Source: an uncultured Bacilli bacterium (GTDB lineage Bacteria; Bacillota_I; Bacilli_A; RF39; UBA660). Taken from it: a DNA stretch of 9,702 bases. The position numbers and the translations under genes are program-made. Shown here piece after piece: positions 1 through 6,451 of this stretch. The DNA lies in assembly GCA_948874605.1 (NCBI GenBank), contig CAQRXS010000043.1:1-9702 (forward strand). The letters run 5' to 3'. Every line of letters begins with the position of its first letter. The first letter of the stretch is position 1. The notes under the pieces are model-generated. The model saw nothing but the letters and a program-made list of their open reading frames with translations. It made no database searches and was not told the origin of the DNA.

Positions 1-1
1 T

Positions 2-814
2 GGTAATTATTATAGCGGAGGAAAGGGAAGCTATGTTTCGGGTATAATTTCTTTATCAAAAGAGACAAAATTATATTTGTATGTTGGTAAAAAAGGAATT
101 CAAGAGAGTATTGGCGTTTCTTATGGTGTGTATTCTTTTAATGGAGGTAGTGGAGGGAACTATACTTGTTATAATGGTAATAACGGCAAGTTCGCTTATA
201 ACTATTATGGAGGGAGTGCTACAGATGTTCGTTTAGTAAATGGAACATGGGATGAATTTAATAGCTTAAAATCGCGAATTATGGTAGCAGGAGCAGGAGC
301 TGCAGCATGCCAACGTTCAGAGGGAGCTTCGGCGGGAGGTTTAATTGGTTATGATGGAAACCAAGGAACAGGGGGCACACAAACAACTGGGGGAAACGTC
401 AAAAAGGGAGGATTTGGTTGGGCAGCTATTCCAAATTATAATGGAGCATATTGTAACTATAGTGAATTGGGTGGAGCTGGATCTGGGTATTATGGAGGAG
501 GACACACGAATGCTACAGGAGAGTTTATAATGCAATACATTGGTGGAGGCGGCTCCTCATTCATTTCAGGCCATAATGGCTGTGATGCTATAAAAGAAGA
601 ATCTACAGTAAATAATATTATCCACTCAGGGCAATCAAATCACTATTCAGGATACGTATTTGAAAATACCAAAATGATTGATGGAACAGGATATGCATGG
701 ACAGATAGAAAACAAAACCAAGAAGCGATGCCAAATCCAAAGGGTGGTTATTATGATTTAGGTGTAGGACATATAGGAAATGGCTATGCAAAAGTGACAT
801 ATTTAGGTAGATAA
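2..814 (+). CDS. Glycine-rich surface protein, 5'-truncated by window edge
   Basis: The reading frame is open from base 2, so the true start lies to the left. The TTG at 77 lies inside aligned coding sequence and is not a start. About 270 codons are visible. They hold glycine-rich stretches (GGSGG, YYGGG, GGGG), the motif SRIMVAGAG and a C-terminal block from SSFISGHNGC to VTYLGR. The protein aligns along its whole visible length with the next gene: YVSGII, YVGKKG, GGSATDVRL, then 80 of the last 90 residues identical. This resembles the Gly_rich family (Pfam PF12810, from memory), in which secreted or surface proteins carry a glycine-rich beta domain. The function is unknown. Surface location is inferred from the neighbour's membrane anchor, because the N-terminus is not visible here. 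The gene ends in TAA. Confidence 0.85.
   Translation, partial: GNYYSGGKGSYVSGIISLSKETKLYLYVGKKGIQESIGVSYGVYSFNGGSGGNYTCYNGNNGKFAYNYYGGSATDVRLVNGTWDEFNSLKSRIMVAGAGAAACQRSEGASAGGLIGYDGNQGTGGTQTTGGNVKKGGFGWAAIPNYNGAYCNYSELGGAGSGYYGGGHTNATGEFIMQYIGGGGSSFISGHNGCDAIKEESTVNNIIHSGQSNHYSGYVFENTKMIDGTGYAWTDRKQNQEAMPNPKGGYYDLGVGHIGNGYAKVTYLGR
542..814 (+). repeat. Paralogous 3' block, copy 1 (pairs with 1918-2190)
   Basis: These 90 codons plus stop match 1918-2190, with 80 of 90 residues identical. The DNA has drifted mostly at third codon positions, but exact matches of 17-19 bases remain (590-608 with 1966-1984; 632-648 with 2008-2024). A further 20-base match lies upstream (268-287 with 1624-1643). 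This shows an old tandem duplication with the protein under constraint. Confidence 0.85.
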
Positions 815-830
815 AAAATCTATCTTTTTT
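808..830 (+). terminator. Possible weak terminator after first glycine-rich gene
   Basis: TAGAT (808-812) and ATCTA (818-822) can form a 5-bp stem with a five-A loop, followed by TCTTTTTT. The stem has only one G-C pair and overlaps the stop codon, so termination is doubtful. Read-through into the next gene is possible. Confidence 0.3.
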
Positions 831-856
831 GATTGTAATAAAAATGTATATTTGAT
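829..856 (+). promoter_or_regulatory. Candidate promoter of second glycine-rich gene
   Basis: TTGATT (829-834) and TTTGAT (851-856) are separated by 16 bases. The -10 is followed by AAAAT, as in the candidate promoters at 2275 and 4744 (TATGATAAAAT). The predicted transcript would start near 863 and carry a 5' leader of about 30 bases with the ribosome site. This call comes from pattern matching only, and neither box is a strong match to consensus. Confidence 0.4.
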
Positions 857-878
857 AAAATTGAGATGGAAAAAATAC

Positions 879-886
879 AAAGGAGG
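879..886 (+). promoter_or_regulatory. Strong ribosome binding site of 895 gene
   Basis: AAAGGAGG lies 8 bases before the ATG at 895. It is the best Shine-Dalgarno match in the window. It fixes the start codon upstream of the G9 tract, which matters for the phase-variation argument. Confidence 0.85.
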
Positions 887-894
887 CCCTCGAG

Positions 895-2190
895 ATGAAG
901 AATTTAGGGGGGGGGTTGTTTAGACAATCTCCAAAGAAAATAATAGGAATAAGTATAACTATAATATTTATAGTAACGGCAATGCTATTAAATCAGCAAA
1001 AAGAAAAAATAAGTTTTGAAAATAAAGAAGAAACACTATTTGCAATTTATATAGATGGGATAAAAATGAATCAATTACCAAGTAAAGAAGAAGGATACGC
1101 CTTTGACGAAGAAAAAAGTTTTTGCAATAATAATGTAAAAATAAATTGGAGCTACAAACTATGGACAGCAAATATAGATTTTACTGATTACAAAATTCAA
1201 AATAAAAAAAGAACGTATTGTAGCTTATACTTTAGAAAAGAAGAATATCTTTTTAATTATACTGGAAGTGAACAAGAACTTATTGTAGCCAAAGATGGAT
1301 ATTATCAAATAGAACTTTGGGGAGCTTCTGGAGGTGGAGCAACAACAAACTCATCACAAGGTGGTTATGTAAGTGGAATAATTCATTTAGTATCAAATAA
1401 TTTAATTTATGTGTATGTAGGAAAGTCAGGAGAAGTTGGCAAAAAAGGTGTAGGCAATACAGTTGGTAGTGGAGGACAAGCAACTTTTAATGGTGGTGGT
1501 GCAGGTGGAACTGCCGGTGGCGGTGCACAATGGTCAGTAACTAGATATATGGGTGGCTACAGCGGAGGAGGCGCTACAGACATTCGTTTGAAAAATGGAA
1601 ATTGGAATGAATTCGAAAGTTTGAAATCGCGAATTATGGTAGCTGGAGCTGGCGGCGGTAACGGAGATGTCTTAGATACCGTCATTCCTGGAGGCAATAA
1701 CTTAGGACTGAATGGAGCAAATGGAAAAACGAGTTCGAGTTATCTAAATAATGGTGGAATAGGAGCTACCCAAACAACAGGATACGCCTTTGGATACGGC
1801 CAAATAGGAAATAATACAGGTTATGCAGAGGCTTGTCACGGTCATAGTGGAGGTGGCGGTGGCTATTATGGTGGATTTGGTGGAATACATACAGGCTCAA
1901 CTTGCTATATAATTGGCGGAGGAGGCGGTTCATCTTTCATATCAGGACATACTGGATGTAATGCCATAAAAGAAGAATCTACAGCAAAAAATATAATCCA
2001 TACAGGACAATCAAATCACTATTCTGGATATGTATTTGAAAATACAAAAATGATAGATGGAGCAGGATATGCGTGGACAGATAGAAAGCAGAATCAAGAA
2101 GCAATGCCAAATCCAATTGGTGGATATTATGAATTAGGAATAGGTCATATAGGAAATGGATATGCTAGGGTAACATATTTAGGTAGATAA
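895..2190 (+). CDS. Membrane-anchored glycine-rich surface protein with poly-G tract
   Basis: The protein has 431 residues. Residues 1-12 contain Gly5-7, encoded by part of a nine-G run. Residues 15-32 are a hydrophobic signal anchor. Residues 45-113 form a small module with two cysteines (Cys77, Cys109), a type I recognise from uncultured gut Firmicutes. From Phe120 a glycine-rich domain runs to the end, opening with NYTGSEQELIVAKDGYYQIE and WGASGGG, as in the Gly_rich family (PF12810, from memory). The last 90 residues are 89% identical to those of the gene upstream. There is no LPxTG-type C-terminal anchor, so the protein is probably held by its N-terminal segment with the domain outside the cell. 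The start is set by AAAGGAGG. Loss or gain of one G in the tract gives a stop within about 15 codons, so expression may be phase variable. The function is unknown; adhesion or immune exposure is only a guess. Confidence 0.88.
   Translation: MKNLGGGLFRQSPKKIIGISITIIFIVTAMLLNQQKEKISFENKEETLFAIYIDGIKMNQLPSKEEGYAFDEEKSFCNNNVKINWSYKLWTANIDFTDYKIQNKKRTYCSLYFRKEEYLFNYTGSEQELIVAKDGYYQIELWGASGGGATTNSSQGGYVSGIIHLVSNNLIYVYVGKSGEVGKKGVGNTVGSGGQATFNGGGAGGTAGGGAQWSVTRYMGGYSGGGATDIRLKNGNWNEFESLKSRIMVAGAGGGNGDVLDTVIPGGNNLGLNGANGKTSSSYLNNGGIGATQTTGYAFGYGQIGNNTGYAEACHGHSGGGGGYYGGFGGIHTGSTCYIIGGGGGSSFISGHTGCNAIKEESTAKNIIHTGQSNHYSGYVFENTKMIDGAGYAWTDRKQNQEAMPNPIGGYYELGIGHIGNGYARVTYLGR
907..915 (+). repeat. Poly-G tract, 9 bases, inside codons 5-7
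   Basis: Nine consecutive G start 12 bases after the first base of the start codon. At length 9 the 431-codon frame is open. At length 8 the frame runs 15 codons to TAA. At length 10 it runs 9 codons to TAG. Outside this tract and the one at 2263, the longest G runs I see are 5 bases. Confidence 0.95.
1918..2190 (+). repeat. Paralogous 3' block, copy 2 (pairs with 542-814)
   Basis: This is the partner of the block at 542-814. The ten amino-acid differences are mostly conservative (Asp/Glu, Val/Ile, Lys/Arg, Ser/Thr). The glycine-rich cores before the blocks differ strongly in length and sequence. Confidence 0.85.
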
Positions 2191-2253
2191 ATGTGTAGCT
2201 ATTATAAATAAAATAATTTGGTATAACTCTCAACTAGTGTAAAATTTTGTAAC

Positions 2254-2280
2254 TTGACGTTAGGGGGGGGGGTATATGAT
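2254..2280 (+). promoter_or_regulatory. Promoter with poly-G spacer, for the 2316 gene
   Basis: TTGACG (2254-2259) and TATGAT (2275-2280) each match the sigma-70-type consensus at five of six positions. The 15-base spacer between them consists mainly of ten G. A spacer of 15 is two bases short of the optimum, so the present form should be weak. Slippage to 11 or 12 G would bring it to 16 or 17. The predicted transcript start is near 2287. Confidence 0.7.
2263..2272 (+). repeat. Poly-G tract, 10 bases, in promoter spacer
   Basis: Ten consecutive G lie between the -35 and -10 boxes. This is the longest G run in the window and sits in otherwise AT-rich intergenic DNA. Confidence 0.95.
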
Positions 2281-2285
2281 AAAAT

Positions 2286-2313
2286 CATCATAGTAGAAAG
2301 CTATGGTGTTTTT
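2286..2313 (+). promoter_or_regulatory. Leader hairpin with U-tract before 2316 gene
   Basis: CATCATAG (2286-2293) pairs with CTATGGTG (2301-2308) over 8 bp, with one U-G pair and a 7-base loop, followed by TTTTT. It begins at or next to the predicted transcript start. Its 3' arm holds GGTG (2305-2308), the only plausible Shine-Dalgarno remnant for the ATG at 2316. It could hide the ribosome site, act as an attenuator, or terminate read-through from the gene upstream. Confidence 0.5.
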
Positions 2314-2315
2314 GT

Positions 2316-4082
2316 ATGGAAAAGAAGAAAATAATAATAGGAAGTTTCCTTATAATTGGTTTTGTAGCACTTCTAGGAACAAGCTTTGCATTATGGCAAT
2401 TAACATTAACTTCTGAAAATAAAAATGTTTTAAGTACTGCTTGCTTTAAAATATCCTTAAAAGAAGAAAATCCTATAACACTAGCTAAAGCTTTTCCTAT
2501 CAATGATCAAGAAGGATTAGAGCTTATTCCATTTACTTTTACTATTGAAAACATATGTGATACATATGCACATTATCAAATTAATTTAGAAATACTAAAA
2601 AATACAACGTTAAATAATTTAGATTCTTTGAAACTATCATTTGGAAGAATAGGAGATACTAGAGACCCAATATTCTTAACAGAAAAAGAACTTGTTCCAC
2701 CCACACTAAAAAACGAAAATAAAGAGCTTATCAGTAAAGAAGCTTACAAATTAGAAACTGGATATTTAGATATTTCTGGAAAAAGAAGTTATCAACTAAA
2801 TTTGTGGCTTGACGAAAATACTCCACCAAAAGAAGAAATTATGGAAAAAATTTTAAATTGCAAAATCAGTGTAATTGCAATCTACATTGAAGATTTTGAT
2901 CATGAACTACCAACAGCGGTAGTTAAAGTAGAAAGAAAAAATAATAAAATAAAAATAGATGCAAGTGAATCAAAAGATAATGTAGGAATTATAAAATATT
3001 ATTACAGTATAGATAAGGAAAACTGGATTTCCACAGAGAATAATACCTATGAATTTGAAGAAAGTGTTCTAGAATATGGACTTGCCTCACAAATGATAAC
3101 AACAATCGAAGAAAACCAAATATCTAGTATTTATGTCAAAGTAGAAGATGAGTATGGCAACATGAGCGAAATTGTTGAAAAAAATACTCAAGAACTAGCT
3201 TATGACAACACAACAGATAATAATTTAAGATATATAGGTGCTACTCCAAGAAATTATGTCATGTTTAATGATGAATTATGGCGGATAATAGGTGTAATGA
3301 ATAATGTAAACGATGGCGCTACTGCATATGAGTCTCGTCTTAAAATAATGCGTGATGAAAATATAGGTAGTTGCGCATGGGATAGTAGTCCAAACACTGT
3401 AAATAGTGGTTATGGAATCAATGAATGGGCTCAAGCCGACTTGAATAGAGTTTTAAATTCAGGGGCATATTGGAATCGAACCCAAGGGACATGTTATCGA
3501 GGACAAAATAATGCCTCAGTAAATGTTAATTTTCAAACAACAGGACTAAAGTCATCTTCCAAAGATTTTATAAAAAACACGAAATGGCATACTGGTACAA
3601 GTAATGTTTCTATGCATCGCGCTATTAAATCTTCGAAATATTACGAATTTGAGCGAAGTAAAAACACAGGAAAAATATGCTCTAGTGGTACACATTGTAA
3701 TGAAAGCGTAACTAGAAATGCTTACTGGGTAGGCAAAGTCGGACTTATGTATCCAAGTGATTATGGATATGCGGTAGGAGGAATCGAACCTCTAAATAGA
3801 GAAAGTTGTTTAGAAAAAAATTTAGATGCTTGGAGAACTGATTGTTCGGGAAACAACTGGATATACAAACCATATAATCAGTGGACTATAACGCCAATGT
3901 CTTATGTAACAGCCACTACGTACACATATATTTTATCCCAAGGGGGTGTTTCGTACGGTACTGTGGATAATCATTATGGGATTTCATATGCAAGACCTGT
4001 TGTTTATTTAAAACCAGAAGTTAAAATAACCAATGGAAATGGCACAAAAGAAGTTCCATATAATTTAAGCTTAGGACAATAG
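2316..4082 (+). CDS. Modular exported protein, TasA-like plus lectin-like C-terminal domain
   Basis: The protein has 588 residues and ends in TAG. Residues 6-26 are a hydrophobic export segment ending GTSFALW, similar to signal segments of TasA/camelysin-type proteins cut by SipW-like peptidases. Residues about 30-195 look like that beta-sandwich family (FTFTIENIC, then WLDENTP). Residues 200-288 form an Ig/PKD-like domain (IDASESKDNVGIIKYYYSID). Residues 305-575 are a Trp/Tyr/Cys-rich domain with YIGATPRNYVMFNDELWRI, GLMYPSDYGYA, WTITPMS and ARPVVYLKP. That signature is one I recall from large paralogous families in gut Firmicutes, and its layout suggests a C-type-lectin/sulfatase-modifying-factor-like fold. 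The fold is an inference. The ribosome site is poor (GGTG, 7 bases away). Expression is probably set by the poly-G promoter. A surface fibre or adhesin role is possible but unproven. Confidence 0.75.
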   Translation: MEKKKIIIGSFLIIGFVALLGTSFALWQLTLTSENKNVLSTACFKISLKEENPITLAKAFPINDQEGLELIPFTFTIENICDTYAHYQINLEILKNTTLNNLDSLKLSFGRIGDTRDPIFLTEKELVPPTLKNENKELISKEAYKLETGYLDISGKRSYQLNLWLDENTPPKEEIMEKILNCKISVIAIYIEDFDHELPTAVVKVERKNNKIKIDASESKDNVGIIKYYYSIDKENWISTENNTYEFEESVLEYGLASQMITTIEENQISSIYVKVEDEYGNMSEIVEKNTQELAYDNTTDNNLRYIGATPRNYVMFNDELWRIIGVMNNVNDGATAYESRLKIMRDENIGSCAWDSSPNTVNSGYGINEWAQADLNRVLNSGAYWNRTQGTCYRGQNNASVNVNFQTTGLKSSSKDFIKNTKWHTGTSNVSMHRAIKSSKYYEFERSKNTGKICSSGTHCNESVTRNAYWVGKVGLMYPSDYGYAVGGIEPLNRESCLEKNLDAWRTDCSGNNWIYKPYNQWTITPMSYVTATTYTYILSQGGVSYGTVDNHYGISYARPVVYLKPEVKITNGNGTKEVPYNLSLGQ

Positions 4083-4288
4083 TACTTTTCTTTTCGTCAA
4101 AATATTTCAAAAAAGTTCTTTAAAATTGCTATTTTTAATATTTGGTAAAAAAATAAAACACTATTTTAATTTTTTATCCTAATGAATCATAAATTTTAGG
4201 TTTCTTTTTCTTATATAAAATACCAATATCCGAATTTGCGCACATTCAAAGAATATGTTTAAATGAACATCGAAAAGAGAGAAAAATT
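4083..4288 (+). other. AT-rich intergenic region
   Basis: These 206 bases contain no ORF and no RNA gene that I recognise. CCTAA (4179-4183) and TTAGG (4196-4200) can pair across a 12-base loop before TTTCTTTTTC, a possible weak end for the gene upstream. TTATATAAAAT near 4211-4221 resembles the local -10 boxes, but I see no matching -35. The region probably holds the end of one transcript and the promoter of the next gene. Confidence 0.4.
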
Positions 4289-4705
4289 ATGAAAAATCAA
4301 AATATATTATGTTGTATAGATGAAAATCCTATCTTTATGTATAGCCCTATACTCAAGGAAGAAAATAAAACATTAGAGCAAGTAATTATAAATTATATTA
4401 CAAAAGATTTTCGTGGTAAAAGAATAATTCGAATGGAAAAAGAAACTTCTAGCAACGTAGAATTTATTTATTATGAAATTAATTTAGAAAAAGCTATACT
4501 GAAGTTAATGCAAAGAAAGAAAAAACGTTTTAGCTCTATCGAACGTTTTTGTCTATCTTTCTTAAACTACTTTTTAGAAGATACTCCAAAAAAACTCTTA
4601 GAATTTTTAAAACGTAATCAAATATTTGATGATAGCGAATTAAAAAATATAGAAAAAGAATTTAATAATTCTCGCCAAAAATCAAAACAAAAGTCAAAAA
4701 AATAA
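4289..4705 (+). CDS. Hypothetical lysine-rich protein, 138 aa
   Basis: I do not recognise this protein. The first 60 residues are mixed and probably folded (CCIDENPIFMYSP near residue 8). Residues 65-110 look helical and basic, with a cluster near residues 75-80 (QRKKKRF). The tail from residue 111 is charged and ends in a low-complexity Lys/Gln/Ser run, suggesting nucleic-acid or membrane-surface contact. No membrane segment is visible. The start ATG follows a purine-rich stretch (AAAGAGAG, 4275-4282) as a modest ribosome site. It lies 80 bases before parA with no convincing terminator between. In many Firmicutes this place holds rsmG or noc; this protein resembles neither. Coding nature is supported by length, the ribosome site and lysine-rich composition shared with the neighbours. 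Confidence 0.65.
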   Translation: MKNQNILCCIDENPIFMYSPILKEENKTLEQVIINYITKDFRGKRIIRMEKETSSNVEFIYYEINLEKAILKLMQRKKKRFSSIERFCLSFLNYFLEDTPKKLLEFLKRNQIFDDSELKNIEKEFNNSRQKSKQKSKK

Positions 4706-4743
4706 TCATCTAAGCTGTTTTTCTAAAGACAAAAGTATATTCT

Positions 4744-4749
4744 TATGAT
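4744..4749 (+). promoter_or_regulatory. Candidate -10 box of parA operon
   Basis: TATGAT followed by AAAAT repeats the pattern of the promoter at 2275. The best -35 at proper distance is TTCTAA (4721-4726, 17-base spacer), a poor match. Transcription from here would start near 4756, past the ATG at 4753. This supports 4786 as the real parA start. Confidence 0.45.
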
Positions 4750-4785
4750 AAAATGATACTAGACTGGAAATTAAAAGGTGGTATT

Positions 4786-5571
4786 ATGGCAAAGATTATT
4801 TCATTAGTAAATCAAAAAGGTGGAGTCGGAAAAACAACAACAAGTATCAATCTCGCCGCAGCATTAGGTAAAGAAAACAAAAAAACACTTTTAATCGATT
4901 TAGATCCCCAAGGTAATGCATCAAACGGTCTAGGTTTAAACAACAATGATTTTGAAACCGATGTGTATGATGTAATAACAGGTTCTTGTGATATTAAAAA
5001 TGCAATCATAAAAACAAAATTTAAAAATCTTTCAATTATCCCAGCAACTATAAACTTGGCTGGAGTAGATGTAGAGTTTGTAAAAAAAATGTATGAAGAT
5101 GATACCTTTAGACAAAATGAACAATTAAGAAATGCCCTAGAAGAAGTAAAAGACAAATATGACTACATTATCATTGATTGTCAACCGTCTCTAGGGATAC
5201 TAACAATGAATGCTTTAGTCGCGAGTGACTCTGTAATAATACCTGTTCAATGTGAATACTTTGCTTTAGAAGGAATAACACAGCTTTTAAATTCAATCAT
5301 TATGGTTCAAGGAAAAATGAATCCAAATTTGAGAATTGAAGGTGTGCTTCTAACAATGTTGGATGGAAGAACAAATATTGGCCTAGAAATCATCGAAGAA
5401 GTTAGAAAATGCTTCAAATCCAAAGTATTTAATACAATTATTCCAAGACTTGTTAGACTAGTAGAAGCTCCAAGTCATGGAAAGCCTATTAGTTACTATG
5501 ATCCAACAAGTCGTGCCACACTTGCTTATGAAAATTTAGCAAAGGAAGTGATTAGTAGAAATGGAGAATAA
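4786..5571 (+). CDS. parA: Chromosome partitioning ATPase ParA (Soj)
   Basis: The protein has 261 residues, typical for chromosomal ParA/Soj. It binds ATP, dimerises on DNA without sequence specificity, and is released by ParB, driving origin segregation and often modulating DnaA. The deviant Walker A motif KGGVGKTT is at residues 11-18. LIDLDPQGN places the second Asp at 40. The Walker B motif is YIIIDCQPSLG with Asp131, where Gln133 stands in place of the more common Pro. The C-terminal family block is PRLVRLVEAPSHGKPISYYD. The ATG at 4786 is preferred over 4753 because AAAGGTGG lies 4 bases before it, the family starts at MAKI, and the upstream ATG falls at the predicted transcript start. 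It heads an operon in which each following gene overlaps the one before. Confidence 0.96.
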   Translation: MAKIISLVNQKGGVGKTTTSINLAAALGKENKKTLLIDLDPQGNASNGLGLNNNDFETDVYDVITGSCDIKNAIIKTKFKNLSIIPATINLAGVDVEFVKKMYEDDTFRQNEQLRNALEEVKDKYDYIIIDCQPSLGILTMNALVASDSVIIPVQCEYFALEGITQLLNSIIMVQGKMNPNLRIEGVLLTMLDGRTNIGLEIIEEVRKCFKSKVFNTIIPRLVRLVEAPSHGKPISYYDPTSRATLAYENLAKEVISRNGE

Positions 5572-6451
5572 AAGAAAAGCTTTAGGAAAAGGGCTTGAGC
5601 AGTTATTTTCAAATGAAGTAATCAACTTTGAGAATTTCGAAAAAGAGATAGTTGAAAATTCCCCTAAAACAGATAGACTAGAAGTAAAATTAAGCGAGTT
5701 AAGAAGTAATCCGTATCAACCAAGAAAAACATTTAATGAAGCCACATTGCAAGAATTAGCAGATTCGATTAAAGAACATGGCGTTATTGAACCAATAATC
5801 GTCAAGAAGACAATCAAAGGCTACGAGTTAATCGCCGGAGAAAGAAGAACAAAAGCAGCACGTCTTGCAGGGCTTGAAACAATCCCAGCGGTAATAAGAG
5901 ATTTTAATGATCAAGAAATGATGGAAATCGCTTTGCTAGAAAATATCCAAAGAGAAGATTTAAACCCAATCGAAGAAGCAAGTGCTTACCAAAAAATAAT
6001 CGAATTAGGTGGTTTAACTCAAGAAGAATTTGCCAAAAAATTTGGAAAAAGTCGAAGCCATGTCACAAATATGCTAGGGCTTTTAAACCTTCCAGAGTCT
6101 GTAAAAGAATATGTTATGAATCAAAAAATATCTATGGGACACGCACGTGCATTATCTAAAATAAGCGATATCGAGAAAGTAAAATTATTAGCTGAAAAAA
6201 TAGTAAATGAATCTTTAAGTGTTAGAGAATTAGAAAAAATAATTAGTGAAGAAAATTTACCTAAAAAACAAGAGCAAAGTAGAGTTAGAGAAACAAAATC
6301 TATAAGAAATACAATCTATGAAAAAATGATGCGTGAAAAAATAGGGACAAAGGTAAAAATTAATACGAAAAAAATTGAAATACCTTATGATTCTGCCAAA
6401 GATTTAGAAAGAATTTTAGAAATTCTAGGAATTAGAATTGAGGGACTATAA
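5561..6451 (+). CDS. parB: Chromosome partitioning protein ParB (Spo0J)
   Basis: The protein has 296 residues. ParB binds parS, loads as a CTP-dependent sliding clamp and stimulates ParA. The N-terminal KALGKGLEQLF (6-16) is the ParA-contact box. NPYQPR (50-55), GERR (93-96) and ENIQRED (127-133) are the CTP-binding and clamp motifs. A helix-turn-helix runs about 153-175 (LTQEEFAKKFGKSRSHVTNM), followed by SMGHARAL. The C-terminal dimerisation domain ends in IRIEGL. The start overlaps the end of parA by 11 bases, with AAAGGAAGTG (5541-5550) upstream, so translational coupling is likely. No parS consensus is visible in the window. The usual copies would be expected elsewhere near the origin. 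Confidence 0.96.
   Translation: MENKRKALGKGLEQLFSNEVINFENFEKEIVENSPKTDRLEVKLSELRSNPYQPRKTFNEATLQELADSIKEHGVIEPIIVKKTIKGYELIAGERRTKAARLAGLETIPAVIRDFNDQEMMEIALLENIQREDLNPIEEASAYQKIIELGGLTQEEFAKKFGKSRSHVTNMLGLLNLPESVKEYVMNQKISMGHARALSKISDIEKVKLLAEKIVNESLSVRELEKIISEENLPKKQEQSRVRETKSIRNTIYEKMMREKIGTKVKINTKKIEIPYDSAKDLERILEILGIRIEGL

Noticed and set aside
371..393. Two GGGGG runs in the first glycine-rich gene as further slippage sites
   Set aside because: Five bases is too short for frequent slippage and is expected from glycine codons.
2191..2315. Invertible promoter flanked by inverted repeats
   Set aside because: I found no pair of long inverted repeats around the promoter; only the short leader hairpin is present.
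3900..4030. Possible diversity-generating retroelement variable region, because the protein end looks lectin-like
   Set aside because: No reverse transcriptase, no template repeat and no near-duplicate of this segment anywhere in the window.
4753..4785. Upstream in-frame ATG for parA
   Set aside because: It lies at the predicted transcript start, has no ribosome site, and adds 11 residues not seen in the family.
4812..5156. Antisense open frames, such as this one over parA and one at 9373-9630 over ychF
   Set aside because: They are shadows of strongly conserved genes with no ribosome site or family match of their own.
6141..6150. CACGTG core inside parB, as in the parS centre
   Set aside because: Only the central hexamer matches; the flanks do not match the TGTTT/AAACA arms of parS.
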